Shown here: positions 8,818 to 17,018 of the stretch, one piece after another
How positions within the stretch are numbered: position 1 is the stretch's first letter
Layout: the number at the start of each line of letters is the position of its first letter
Origin: Cryobacterium algoritolerans
GTDB taxonomy: Bacteria; Actinomycetota; Actinomycetes; Actinomycetales; Microbacteriaceae
Reading direction: 5' to 3'
Assembly: GCF_004402785.1 (NCBI RefSeq)
Contig: NZ_SOFP01000006.1
Location: forward strand, 4,763-39,523
Length of the DNA stretch: 34,761 bases
Translations under genes and position numbers: made by a program
Notes under the pieces: model-generated
The model's database searches: none
Told to the model about the DNA's origin: nothing
The model's input: the letters and a program-made list of their open reading frames with translations, nothing else

Positions 8818-9150
8818 ATGATGAAGTCATCGTTGACTGCTCTAGTACGTCACGAGTTGGATCATGCCCGGCAGGTCAGCAGCGGTCGTAGCGCGAAGAC
8901 CGTGTACGGAGGCAATGAACGCACGCTCCGCCAGACTGTGATCGCCCTGCGTGCCGGCGCCAAGCTGGATGAGCATGATTATCCTGGTGAAGCCACCATT
9001 TTCGTTCTGCACGGACGCGTCGTCCTCCTCTCTGGTGAGAACTCCTGGAGTGGTTCACCGGGCGATCTGCTGATCGTGCCGGAGGGTCGACACGCACTTG
9101 AAGCGGTAGAAGACGCGGCGGTACTGTTCACGGTGGCAAAGGTCCGGTGA
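8818..9150 (+). CDS. Small single-domain cupin protein
   Basis: A protein of about 110 residues with a single cupin barrel: AGAKLDEHDYPGEATIFVLHGRV is the first part of the motif, and SGSPGDLLIVPEGRHALEAV is the second, ending in the usual Pro-x-Gly-x-x-His. The metal-binding set looks incomplete (His in DEHDY, His in GRHAL), so metal binding is uncertain. The start is ATG at 8818 or 8821 behind GAGAGG (8806-8811); a longer frame upstream is less likely. It is convergent with the ferredoxin gene and has no obvious partner. Similar small cupins bind small ligands or act as stress proteins. No specific function can be assigned. Confidence 0.7.
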   Translation: MMKSSLTALVRHELDHARQVSSGRSAKTVYGGNERTLRQTVIALRAGAKLDEHDYPGEATIFVLHGRVVLLSGENSWSGSPGDLLIVPEGRHALEAVEDAAVLFTVAKVR

Positions 9151-9218
9151 TGAGTTCCCGGAGTTGACGAACATCAGACGGGTGGATGGACGGCGCCGCA
9201 ACATCGAGTAGGAATGCT

Positions 9219-9542
9219 TCAGGCAACAGCCTGCGGTGGCAGTGCAGCAACCAAGGGGTGATCCTTGGCATATACGCCCACCTTGGCGGCCCCGCCCGGG
9301 GAACCGATGTCGTCGAAGAACTCGACGTTTGCCTTGTAATAGTCGGCCCAGTGCTCCGGCACATCATCTTCATAGAAGATGGCTTCAACCGGGCACACGG
9401 GCTCGCAGGCACTGCAATCGACGCACTCATCCGGGTGGATGTACAGCATCCGTTCGCCCTCATAAATGCAGTCGACCGGGCATTCTTCGATGCAGGCGCG
9501 ATCTTTCACGTCGACGCACGGAAGAGCAATAACGTACGTCAT
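9219..9542 (-). CDS. fdxA: 7Fe ferredoxin (FdxA type)
   Basis: A 107-residue electron carrier of the Azotobacter ferredoxin I class. The first cysteine group (Cys9, Cys17, Cys21, Cys25) in [18 protein letters not shown] and the second group in [17 protein letters not shown] give one [3Fe-4S] and one [4Fe-4S] cluster. The ATG at 9542 follows GAAGGGA. It lies 111 bases downstream of the aconitase gene on the same strand. A close paralogue is found at 13087-13407, inside the SUF locus. The two proteins are nearly identical over their first 60 residues and drift apart only after the second cluster and at the C-terminus. The redox partner is unknown. Confidence 0.92.
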   Translation of the reverse strand: MTYVIALPCVDVKDRACIEECPVDCIYEGERMLYIHPDECVDCSACEPVCPVEAIFYEDDVPEHWADYYKANVEFFDDIGSPGGAAKVGVYAKDHPLVAALPPQAVA

Positions 9543-9653
9543 GGTGGCCGGGTTCCCTTCACGCAGAGCAGATTGTCAGCTTACGACAACCGGGAGATCA
9601 TATCCAGATTACGTAGTCGGGCCCGCTGGGGACGGGCGTTCAGGCGGCACGGT

Positions 9654-11633
9654 TCAGTCTCGATCGTGGGCCGGGGCCACTCTCCGCTCGTGCAGCCAGG
9701 AAATGAGTCCGCCCGCGAGTAGCATGTCGATCTGCCGCTGTGAGAAGTTCTGTCGTGTGATGTAGTCCTCTTTGCGAGTCGCATTGTGCACGGTGATCTC
9801 GGTTCCGGCGGCGAGGGCCTCTCGGATGCCGTCCAGCACCAGAACATCGTCACGCTGGATACGGTCGTGATCGGTCGCATCCGCGAATTCGAGAGCGAGC
9901 ACACCGAAATTGGCGAGGTTCTGCCAGTGAATGCGTGCGAATGAGACGGCCACGACCGCGCGCAATCCGAGAAAACGGGGGGTGATCGCAGCATGCTCCC
10001 GTGAGGAACCCTGCCCGTAGTTGGCGCCGGCAACGATTATGTGCCCGGAAGTATCGCGGGTTTCGGCCGCGCGGGTCGGGTAGGTCTCATCTACCTGGTC
10101 GAAGGTGAAGCGGGCAAGTTCGGGGATGTTGCTGCGGAAAGGCAAAACCCGCGCTCCCGCCGGCAGAATCTCATCCGTGGAAATATCGTCGCCGACCAGA
10201 AGCGCCACCGGGGCCTCGATGCGCTCGGGGAGGGGCGCGAAGACCGGCAAGGAGGAAATGTTCTCACCCTTCACCAGCTCCACCTGGGCGGCCTCTGCCA
10301 GGGGTAGCGGCGCCTCGAGCATGGCCAGGTTCACACTCGATGTCGTCGGGAACTGGACTGCTGGGTACTTGAGGTCGAAAAGTTCTTCGAGGTCGCGCGG
10401 GTCGGTGATCGCCCCGGTGAGCACCGCCGCCGCCGCCGTCTCCGGTGAGCACAGGTAGACCGAATCTTCCTTGGTGCCGGAGCGGCCCGGAAAGTTGCGC
10501 GGCATCGTGCGCAGGCTGTTGCGCCCGTTTGCCGGAGCCTGGCCCATGCCGATGCAACCCATGCATCCCGACTGGTGTAACCGTGCACCGGCACTGATCA
10601 AATCGAGAGTGGCACCCATTCGAGTCAGATCCTGCAGGATCTGCCGGGAACTCGGGTTGACGTCGAAGGACACGCCGGGGTGTGACTGGCGCCCCTTCAC
10701 GATTGCGGCGACGATGGCGAAATCGCGCAGTCCCGGATTCGCGGATGACCCGATCACGACCTGCGCAACCGGTCTACCGGCGACCTCCTGCACCGGCACG
10801 ACATTGCCCGGCGAACTGGGCAGCGCGATGAGCGGCACAATCGTCGACAGGTCAATCTCCTCAGTCACGTCGTAGCCGGCATCTGCGTCGGCCAGGAGTT
10901 CGACGAAGTCACTCTCACGTTGCTCTGAGCGCAGGAACGCGCGCACCTGATCGTCCGCCGGGAAGACCGTTGTCGTCGCCCCGAGCTCGGCGCCCATATT
11001 GGCGATCACATGCCTATCCATCGCGGTCAGGGTCGACAGGCCCGGTCCGTAGTACTCGACGATCCGGTTGACGCCGCCCTTGACGCCATGTCGGCGGAGC
11101 ATTTCGAGAATGACATCCTTGGCGCTCGTCCACGGTGGCAGCTGGCCGGTGAGGCGCACACCCCAGATCTCGGGCATCCTGATGTAGAGCGGTTCGCCGG
11201 CAATCGCGAGAGCGACCTCGATACCGCCAACGCCGATAGCCAGCATCCCGAGCGAGCCCGCGGCCGGGGTGTGACTGTCCGAGCCGACCATCGTCTTGCC
11301 CGGGATACCGAATCGCTGCATGTGCGTCGGGTGCGAAACCCCGTTCCCGGCCTTCGAAAACCAGAGGCCGAATCGTTGACAGGCCGAGCGGAGGAAGTCG
11401 TGGTCCTCCGCGTTCTTACTGTCGGCCTGCAACAGGTTGTGGTCGACGTACTGAACGGACACGTCAGTGCGCGCACGATCAAGTCCCAGCGCCTCCAACT
11501 CAAGCATGACCAGAGTTCCCGTTGCATCCTGGGTGAGGGTCTGATCGATGCGCAGGCCGATCTCGGTCCCCGGTGTCATCTCCCCGCTGAGCAGATGAGT
11601 GGAAATAAGTTTCTGAGTAACGTTATATGCCAC
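9654..11633 (-). CDS. acn: Aconitate hydratase, short Aquifex-type, with Cys-to-Ser change
   Basis: A 659-residue aconitase-superfamily protein that should interconvert citrate and isocitrate. Recognisable parts are RIDQTLTQDATGT and VGSDSHTPAAGSLGMLAIG in the N-terminal domains, the cluster pair Cys357/Cys360 in SGCMGCIGMGQAP, and the swivel domain with GDDISTDEILPAG and YGQGSSREHAA. Aconitases normally have the first cluster cysteine in GSCTN; here that segment is GSSAN (residues 295-299), so position 297 is Ser. Either this subfamily uses another ligand or the cluster is altered. The start is GTG at 11633 behind AAGGAGGT. It diverges from sufR, so SufR control of this Fe-S enzyme is possible. 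A related hydro-lyase with another substrate cannot be excluded. Confidence 0.82.
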   Translation of the reverse strand: MAYNVTQKLISTHLLSGEMTPGTEIGLRIDQTLTQDATGTLVMLELEALGLDRARTDVSVQYVDHNLLQADSKNAEDHDFLRSACQRFGLWFSKAGNGVSHPTHMQRFGIPGKTMVGSDSHTPAAGSLGMLAIGVGGIEVALAIAGEPLYIRMPEIWGVRLTGQLPPWTSAKDVILEMLRRHGVKGGVNRIVEYYGPGLSTLTAMDRHVIANMGAELGATTTVFPADDQVRAFLRSEQRESDFVELLADADAGYDVTEEIDLSTIVPLIALPSSPGNVVPVQEVAGRPVAQVVIGSSANPGLRDFAIVAAIVKGRQSHPGVSFDVNPSSRQILQDLTRMGATLDLISAGARLHQSGCMGCIGMGQAPANGRNSLRTMPRNFPGRSGTKEDSVYLCSPETAAAAVLTGAITDPRDLEELFDLKYPAVQFPTTSSVNLAMLEAPLPLAEAAQVELVKGENISSLPVFAPLPERIEAPVALLVGDDISTDEILPAGARVLPFRSNIPELARFTFDQVDETYPTRAAETRDTSGHIIVAGANYGQGSSREHAAITPRFLGLRAVVAVSFARIHWQNLANFGVLALEFADATDHDRIQRDDVLVLDGIREALAAGTEITVHNATRKEDYITRQNFSQRQIDMLLAGGLISWLHERRVAPAHDRD

Positions 11634-11674
11634 CGTGAACCTCCTTGTTCAAATGCTGTCGAGAAAATCCCGAA

Positions 11675-11704
11675 ATCGCAGCCAGTTGTGAAAAATATCG
11701 CAGC
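11675..11704. repeat. Direct repeat ATCGCAGC, 22-bp period, upstream of aconitase gene
   Basis: ATCGCAGC occurs at 11675-11682 and 11697-11704, two helical turns apart, with GTTGTG between. It lies 42-71 bases upstream of the aconitase start on its 5' side, so it may be a regulator site or chance. Confidence 0.35.
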
Positions 11705-11801
11705 AATCTCAAACCTAGGCCTCCGCCCGATGCACCACCACCCCGCCTGTCCGGACGACCCGTGGCCGGGCCACACCAGGCTGAAGTAATGCACACCTGA
11801 C

Positions 11802-11830
11802 TGGACAGCTGGGCCGAATTAAGTCACAAT
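11802..11830 (+). promoter_or_regulatory. Predicted sufR promoter
   Basis: TGGACA (11802-11807, five of six bases of the -35 consensus), a 17-base spacer, then CACAAT (11825-11830, four of six of the -10). The -10 ends 6 bases before the GTG start of sufR, so transcription would begin at or beside the start codon and the message would be leaderless. No ribosome binding site is present, which agrees. Confidence 0.55.
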
Positions 11831-11839
11831 CATGTTGTG
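11825..11839. promoter_or_regulatory. Candidate SufR operator CACAA-N5-TTGTG
   Basis: Perfect inverted repeat with 5-base arms. It covers the predicted -10 element and ends on the GTG start codon of sufR, so a bound dimer would block the promoter. SufR proteins are known to repress their own operons through inverted repeats; assignment here is inference. Confidence 0.5.
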
Positions 11840-12604
11840 TTAATAACTGACCGGCCCTTATCCGACGTCATTGACGTGTCCAGCCCGGGCGCGCGCGGTG
11901 GTGAGGCGCGCACCAGGGACCGGATCAGGCAGACTCTCGCCGTGGACGGTCCGCTGACCGCGGCTGCTCTGGCCTCAGGCTTGGGGTTGACTCCGGCAGC
12001 CGTGCGCCGCCACCTCGACAAGCTCGCAGAGCAGAGCGCCATCGAGGAATACAGCCCTACTAAAACTGATGGCCGCGGCCGCGGCCGTCCGGCTCGCGCC
12101 TATATTCTTTCCGAGGCCGGTCACGCTGGGATGGACAGTCATTACGCCGACGTGGCCACCTCGGCGCTGCGCTTTCTCGCTGAACACGCCGGAACGGATG
12201 CGGTGGATGCGTTCGCCCGCGAACGCGGCGTCGAGCTCGAAGCGCGGTATACCGCACAGGTCGCCACGGGGGGCAAGGACACCATCGCCCGGGCGGAGGC
12301 GCTGGCAGCAGCACTGAGCGCCGACGGTTTCGCCGCTTCCACCCGACCCGTCGCAGCAGGCACGCCAGTGGCTGGTGTGCAGCTGTGCCAGGGGCATTGC
12401 CCGATTCAGCACGTCGCAACAGCGTTCCCGGCGTTCTGTGACGCCGAGGCAGACGCGTTCTCGCGACTGCTCGGGGGTCCTGTCCAACGCCAGACGACTC
12501 TTGCCCATGGAGAGCGTATCTGCACGACGTTCATCCCCCTCAGCGCCATTCCGGGACAGGCGCCGTCAGGAACGACCACCGCTGATGAGGGGTCCTTTCA
12601 TTGA
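11837..12604 (+). CDS. sufR: SufR-type iron-sulfur-sensing repressor
   Basis: A 255-residue regulator with a winged helix-turn-helix at about residues 25-90 (GPLTAAALASGLGLTPAAVRRHLDKL) and a C-terminal sensor region with four Cys: Cys184 and Cys188 in QLCQGHCPIQ, Cys201 in FPAFCDAE, and Cys229 in GERICTTF. This is the arrangement of SufR, which binds an Fe-S cluster and represses suf genes when clusters are sufficient. The start is GTG at 11837, apparently without leader. It heads the SUF locus and diverges from aconitase. The gene appears intact although the genes directly behind it are fossils, so it may still control the downstream operon through readthrough. Confidence 0.9.
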   Translation: MLITDRPLSDVIDVSSPGARGGEARTRDRIRQTLAVDGPLTAAALASGLGLTPAAVRRHLDKLAEQSAIEEYSPTKTDGRGRGRPARAYILSEAGHAGMDSHYADVATSALRFLAEHAGTDAVDAFARERGVELEARYTAQVATGGKDTIARAEALAAALSADGFAASTRPVAAGTPVAGVQLCQGHCPIQHVATAFPAFCDAEADAFSRLLGGPVQRQTTLAHGERICTTFIPLSAIPGQAPSGTTTADEGSFH

Positions 12605-12633
12605 GCACCAGTGAATTTCATTGAGAACCAGTG
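12596..12633 (+). repeat. 18-bp direct repeat at the sufR/sufS-remnant junction
   Basis: Two copies of an 18-base unit beginning TTTCATTGAG and ending ACCAGTG lie at 12596-12613 and 12616-12633, differing at one base. The sufR stop codon falls within copy one and the open frame of the sufS remnant starts in copy two. Such repeats are expected at a deletion or slippage scar. Confidence 0.8.
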
Positions 12634-12923
12634 CAGAGGCCTACCAGGGTATGAAGGGAACCATCAGGCCCGGTGTTGCCGTGGGCGAGGCCTTCACCCC
12701 TCAGGACTCGGCCGCCATGCACCCGCGTGATGTCGGTGCGATCGTCGACGATACCGGGGTCGGCGTTCGGGTCGGTCACCATTGCGCCTGGCCGCTGCAC
12801 CAGAGGATGAACGTGGCGGCGACGACGCGAGCCAGCTTCGCGGCATACAACACGGTTGCTGAGGTTGATGCGTTGCTGAGCGCTCTCGACCAGGTACCCG
12901 CGGTGTTTGGCGTGGCGGTCTGA
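12621..12923 (+). pseudogene. sufS: sufS remnant, C-terminal end of cysteine desulfurase
   Basis: The open frame of 100 codons (TTG at 12621) encodes, from about residue 34, the C-terminal end of a SufS cysteine desulfurase: HPRDVGAIVDD, then VRVGHHCAWPLHQ with the catalytic Cys (Cys55 here), ATTRASFAAYNT, and EVDALLSALDQV. A full SufS has just over 400 residues. The PLP-binding lysine domain, the substrate pocket and about 80% of the protein are missing, so it cannot act as a desulfurase. The first 30 residues resemble nothing known to me and may be scrambled sufS sequence. The sequence type is that of actinobacterial SufS. It overlaps the sufU remnant by TGATG. Expression as a small protein is possible but unlikely. 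Confidence 0.85.
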
Positions 12924-13090
12924 TGAACCGCGTGCAGGAGATCATCCCAGCAGACTCGACGCGGCCACACCATGCGGGCCTGTGTGAGCCATTCGAGGTT
13001 CAGTCCCACACGGACTCCGCGGCGGTTTTCACCTCCGCGACCACCTGGCGCGGTCCGGTGCCAACCATACGAGAAGGAGGTGCCTCGTGA
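12923..13090 (+). pseudogene. sufU: sufU remnant, N-terminal end only, degenerate
   Basis: A 55-codon frame starting with ATG at 12923, overlapping the sufS remnant stop (TGATG). Its first 30 residues, MNRVQEIIPADSTRPHHAGL followed by CEPFEVQSHT, follow the start of actinobacterial SufU proteins (QEVILDHYxxPxHxGLREPF-AQ-HHVNP). The stretch then runs into unrelated sequence where the first zinc ligand Cys should be. It stops within the start of the following ferredoxin gene. This places a former sufS-sufU pair here in the usual actinobacterial order. It is distinct from the intact SufU at 17015-17533, which has a different N-terminal sequence type. The match is short, so the call rests on position plus about 25 residues. 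Confidence 0.65.
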
Positions 13091-13407
13091 CGTACGTCAT
13101 CGCGTTGCCGTGCGTGGATGTCAAGGACAAGGCATGTATTGAAGAATGCCCGGTCGACTGCATCTACGAAGGCGAGCGTTCGCTCTACATCCACCCCGAT
13201 GAGTGTGTGGATTGCGGGGCGTGCGAACCAGTCTGCCCGGTCGAAGCCATCTATTACGAGGACGACACCCCGGAGGTGTGGGCGGATTATTACACGGCCA
13301 ACGTCGAGTTCTTTGCTGAGCTGGGCTCACCCGGCGGGGCCGCCAAGATCGGTCAGATTCACCGAGACCACCCGCTGGTGGCCGCCCTGCCCCTGCCGGA
13401 GCACTGA
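13087..13407 (+). CDS. fdxA: 7Fe ferredoxin, SUF-locus copy
   Basis: A 106-residue ferredoxin with the same cysteine plan as the copy at 9219-9542: [18 protein letters not shown] for the first group and [17 protein letters not shown] for the second, giving a [3Fe-4S] and a [4Fe-4S] cluster. GTG at 13087 follows a strong AAGGAGG (13074-13080). It lies between the suf fossils and sufB, 49 bases before the sufB start, and is probably transcribed with sufBCDUT. It may supply electrons for cluster assembly, which is inference from position. Having two near-identical ferredoxins 3.5 kb apart on opposite strands flanking aconitase and sufR suggests local duplication or import of one copy. Confidence 0.92.
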   Translation: MTYVIALPCVDVKDKACIEECPVDCIYEGERSLYIHPDECVDCGACEPVCPVEAIYYEDDTPEVWADYYTANVEFFAELGSPGGAAKIGQIHRDHPLVAALPLPEH

Positions 13408-13456
13408 CCGACACATTGCCCGACTTCAACTGAAAGCACGTGAGAAGGAGAAGAAT

Positions 13457-14920
13457 ATGAGTGCACCTACGACCACGGTCGGTATTTCCGATGAGGTTCG
13501 TGAGCTCGCCGACCAGGAATACCAGTATGGATTCAGCACGGATCTTGAAACCGAAGTTGCCCCCAAAGGGCTCAGCGAGGACATCATCAGGCTGATCTCA
13601 GCCAAGAAGAACGAGCCGGAGTGGCTCCTCGACTGGCGTCTGAAGGCGTATCGGCACTGGATTACGCTGACGCCTCCGACCTGGCAGCACGTTTCCTATG
13701 GGCCCGTTGACTATCAGGACATCATTTACTACGCCGATCCGCGCCCTAAGAAGCAGGTCACCAGCATGGACGAGGTCGACCCTGAGCTACGGGCGATGTT
13801 CGACAAACTCGGCATTTCGCTCGGCGAGCAGGAGCGACTGAGCGGCGTGGCCGTGGATGCGATCGTTGATTCGGTCTCGGTGGCCACGACGTTCAAAGAC
13901 AAGCTGGCCGAAGTCGGCGTCATCTTCTGCTCCTTCTCCGAGGCTGTGCAGGAGCACCCGGACCTGGTGCGGAAATACCTCGGATCTGTAGTCCCGTACA
14001 ACGACAACTTCTTCGCCTGCCTGAACTCTGCGGTGTTCACCGACGGGTCGTTCTGCTACATCCCCAAGGGTGTGCACTGCCCGATGGAACTGTCAACCTA
14101 CTTTCGGATCAACGCCGCCGACACCGGTCAATTCGAGCGCACGCTCATCATCGCCGAAGAAGGCGCGTATGTGAGCTACCTGGAGGGCTGCACGGCGCCG
14201 GTGCGGGACAAGAACCAGTTGCACGCCGCTGTGGTCGAACTCGTTGCCCTTGAGGACGCCCAGATCAAGTATTCGACCGTGCAGAACTGGTATCCGGGAG
14301 ACGCGGATGGCAATGGTGGCGTCTACAATTTCGTCACCAAGCGCGGCATGGCCTCCGGGAAGAACGCGAAGATCTCCTGGACTCAGGTTGAGACCGGTTC
14401 AGCCATCACGTGGAAGTATCCCGGCGTGATTCTGAAGGGTGATAATTCGGTCGGTGAGTTCTACTCGGTGGCGTTGACGGCCAGGCGCCAACAGGCTGAT
14501 ACCGGCAGCAAGATGGTCCATATCGGCAAGAACACCAAGAGCACCATTATTTCGAAGGCGATCTCGGCCGGTCACGGTCAGAACACCTACCGGGGCCTGG
14601 TGGACATTCGGCATTCCGCTGTCGGTGCCCGCAACTTCACCCAGTGCGACTCGCTGCTGATCGGCAAAGACAGCGGCGCCCACACCCTGCCGTATATCGA
14701 TGTGAAAAATCAGACCGGGCAGGTTGAACATGAGGCCTCAACGTCGAAGATCGGCGAGGAACAACTCTTGTATTGCCGGCAGCGCGGCATCCCGGAGGAA
14801 GAAGCCGTCTCGATGATCGTGAACGGTTTCTGCCGTGAAGTATTCAAGATGCTGCCGATGGAATTCGCCGTCGAAGCCCAAAAATTGTTGACCGTGAGTC
14901 TAGAAGGAAGTGTCGGCTAA
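13457..14920 (+). CDS. sufB: Fe-S cluster scaffold protein SufB
   Basis: A 487-residue SufB, the main scaffold of the SufBCD complex in the cytoplasm. The frame is open far upstream, but ATG at 13457 behind AAGGAG (13445-13450) gives the right length. The conserved C-terminal region is intact: [19 protein letters not shown] contains Cys397, equivalent to E. coli Cys405 where the cluster is built, and [18 protein letters not shown] carries the matching Glu. The protein ends [18 protein letters not shown] like E. coli SufB. The stop overlaps sufC by one base (TAATG). The order B-C-D differs from the B-D-C order common in actinobacteria. Confidence 0.96.
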   Translation: MSAPTTTVGISDEVRELADQEYQYGFSTDLETEVAPKGLSEDIIRLISAKKNEPEWLLDWRLKAYRHWITLTPPTWQHVSYGPVDYQDIIYYADPRPKKQVTSMDEVDPELRAMFDKLGISLGEQERLSGVAVDAIVDSVSVATTFKDKLAEVGVIFCSFSEAVQEHPDLVRKYLGSVVPYNDNFFACLNSAVFTDGSFCYIPKGVHCPMELSTYFRINAADTGQFERTLIIAEEGAYVSYLEGCTAPVRDKNQLHAAVVELVALEDAQIKYSTVQNWYPGDADGNGGVYNFVTKRGMASGKNAKISWTQVETGSAITWKYPGVILKGDNSVGEFYSVALTARRQQADTGSKMVHIGKNTKSTIISKAISAGHGQNTYRGLVDIRHSAVGARNFTQCDSLLIGKDSGAHTLPYIDVKNQTGQVEHEASTSKIGEEQLLYCRQRGIPEEEAVSMIVNGFCREVFKMLPMEFAVEAQKLLTVSLEGSVG

Positions 14921-15684
14921 TGCTGAAAATCAAGGAACTGCATGCCAGCATCGAGAACAAGGAGATTCTGCGGGGGGTGAATCTTGACCTGAAAGCAGGT
15001 GAGGTTCACGCCATCATGGGCCCCAATGGGTCAGGCAAGAGCACGCTGGCCAGCGTGCTGATCGGCCGCGACGGCTATGACGTTTCCGGCAGTGTTACGT
15101 ATGAGGGGCAGGATCTACTCGCGCTCTCACCCGAGGAACGGGCTGCGGCTGGTGTATTCCTGGCCTTCCAGCATCCGGTGGAAATTCCCGGTGTCGGCAA
15201 CATGTATTTCATGCGCACGGCCCTGAATTCCCTGCGCCGCCAGCGTGGCCAGGAAGAGCTCGACGCGGTGGACTTTTTGGCCCTGGCCCAAGAGCGCATG
15301 AAACTGGTCGAGATGGACCAGACTTTCATGAGCCGCTCGGTGAATGAAGGTTTCTCCGGTGGAGAGAAGAAGCGCAACGAGATTTTGCAAATGGCAATTC
15401 TAGAGCCCAAGCTCGCCATTCTCGACGAGACCGACTCTGGCCTGGACATCGACGCGCTGCGCGTCGTGGCGAGCGGCGTGAATGCCCTGCGCAGTGAGGG
15501 CAGGACCATGCTGGTCATCACACACCACCAGCGACTGCTCGACTACATCGTTCCAGACTTCGTGCACGTCATGGCAGCAGGCCAAATCGTGCATTCCGGC
15601 GACAAGGATCTCGCCCTGGAGCTTGAAGCCAATGGCTATGCGGGCCTGACGCCCCGCTCGGCACGGGTCGGGGCATCAGTATGA
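14920..15684 (+). CDS. sufC: Fe-S assembly ATPase SufC
   Basis: The 254-residue ABC-type ATPase of the SufBCD complex; ATP hydrolysis drives the rearrangement of SufB and SufD that lets the cluster form. Walker A is MGPNGSGKSTLA (about residues 33-44), the signature FSGGEKKRNEILQ is the SufC form with Glu-Lys-Lys, and Walker B is KLAILDETDSGLD. The C-terminal HVMAAGQIVHSGDKDLALEL is also typical. The start overlaps the sufB stop by one base and the AAGGAAG before it lies inside sufB. The stop overlaps sufD (ATGA). No membrane partner is expected for this ATPase. Confidence 0.96.
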   Translation: MLKIKELHASIENKEILRGVNLDLKAGEVHAIMGPNGSGKSTLASVLIGRDGYDVSGSVTYEGQDLLALSPEERAAAGVFLAFQHPVEIPGVGNMYFMRTALNSLRRQRGQEELDAVDFLALAQERMKLVEMDQTFMSRSVNEGFSGGEKKRNEILQMAILEPKLAILDETDSGLDIDALRVVASGVNALRSEGRTMLVITHHQRLLDYIVPDFVHVMAAGQIVHSGDKDLALELEANGYAGLTPRSARVGASV

Positions 15685-17018
15685 CCGCGGAGAAGGTTCC
15701 AGTTCGAGCAGCGGGGGGTGTGCTCGCAGACCTGTCACCAAAGCGTGACGGTCACGATCTGGGCTGGCTCGCGGAGGCGCGTCTGAACGCCCTCGAATGG
15801 GTCGGCAAGAATGGTTTCCCGTCTCGGAAAGACGAAGACTGGAAATACACCGCGCTCGATGAGATCCTGGCCGTGCCGTTTGTGGCTGCCGGGGCAGGGC
15901 CTGGCCGCAGGGCCACACTAGACCTCATCAACAAGGCCGCGATCGATCTCGGCGGCCCTCGCCTCGTCTTCGTCAATGGTCACTTTTCGCCTGAGTTCTC
16001 GCGACTGACCGGGCTGCCATCCGGTGCCGTCGTCACGACCCTGGCAGCCGTGCTGGCGACGAGCCCTGACCGGCTCAAACCGTTCCTTGGGCACACACCG
16101 GGAGAGCACCACGCCTTCGCTGCCTTCAACGACGTCTTCGCCGAAGACGGCGCGTTCATTCACCTCACTAACGACACAATCGTTGATGACCCGATCCAGT
16201 TGGTCTTTTTCTCCGAGACAGAGGGCGTGCCCTTGATGACGAGCCCGCGGTCCGTCATCATCGCCGACTCTGGAAGTCGTGCGACGATCGTTGAGACCTA
16301 TGCCGGTTTTCCGGGCGATGTGTACTGCACGAACGTCGTCACCGAGGTTGTTCTGGCTGAGAATGCCCGGATCGAGCATTACAAGGTTCAGAACGAGCCC
16401 ACCACCGCCTTCCATTTGGCTTTGCTCGAGGTTCGCCAGGCTCGTAACAGCCAGTTCGCCTCCCGCTCGGTGATGCTCGGGTCGAGTGTCGCTCGCCACG
16501 AAATACGGGTGCTACTGGGAGGCGTTGAGGCCGAGGTGAGTTTGGACGGCATTTACCTGCCCCAGGGTGAGCAGGTTCACGACAACACGATTTTCGTCGA
16601 TCACGTTGCGGCCAACTGCACCAGCCACCAGCTCTACAAGGGCGTACTGGACGATCATGGGCACGGTGTTTTCAACGGGCACATCATGGTTCGGCACGGT
16701 GCCGATGGGACCGATGCCAACCAGAAGAACAAGAACCTCCTACTCTCCGATCGAGCCCAGGTGGACACCCGGCCCAGACTTGAGATTTACACGGACGATG
16801 TGAAGTGCACGCACGGTGCAGCAGTCGGCCAAATGGATGATGAGGCGCTGCTCTACCTCCGCACCCGCGGTCTACCGCTGGAGAGCGCTCGGGGCCTGCT
16901 GGTCTATGCCTTCGTGCAGGAGATGGTGGATCGAATCGAGTTGGAGCCGCTCCGCGCGTCGCTGGAGGCGCTCGTCTCCACCCGGTTTGGAACGGCCGCC
17001 CATCGAGCCCAGCAGTGA
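15681..17018 (+). CDS. sufD: Fe-S cluster assembly protein SufD
   Basis: A 445-residue SufD, partner of SufB in the SufBC2D complex. The core has the SufB/SufD beta-helix and ends with the conserved block CTHGAAVGQMDDEALLYLRT then GLPLESARGLLVYAFVQEMV. The N-terminus includes FPSRKDEDWKYTALDEI, a hallmark of SufD. The ATG at 15681 overlaps the sufC stop (ATGA) and the stop overlaps the sufU start (GTGA). In many genomes with this order sufS stands between sufD and sufU, but here the overlap leaves no space for it. Confidence 0.95.
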   Translation: MTAEKVPVRAAGGVLADLSPKRDGHDLGWLAEARLNALEWVGKNGFPSRKDEDWKYTALDEILAVPFVAAGAGPGRRATLDLINKAAIDLGGPRLVFVNGHFSPEFSRLTGLPSGAVVTTLAAVLATSPDRLKPFLGHTPGEHHAFAAFNDVFAEDGAFIHLTNDTIVDDPIQLVFFSETEGVPLMTSPRSVIIADSGSRATIVETYAGFPGDVYCTNVVTEVVLAENARIEHYKVQNEPTTAFHLALLEVRQARNSQFASRSVMLGSSVARHEIRVLLGGVEAEVSLDGIYLPQGEQVHDNTIFVDHVAANCTSHQLYKGVLDDHGHGVFNGHIMVRHGADGTDANQKNKNLLLSDRAQVDTRPRLEIYTDDVKCTHGAAVGQMDDEALLYLRTRGLPLESARGLLVYAFVQEMVDRIELEPLRASLEALVSTRFGTAAHRAQQ

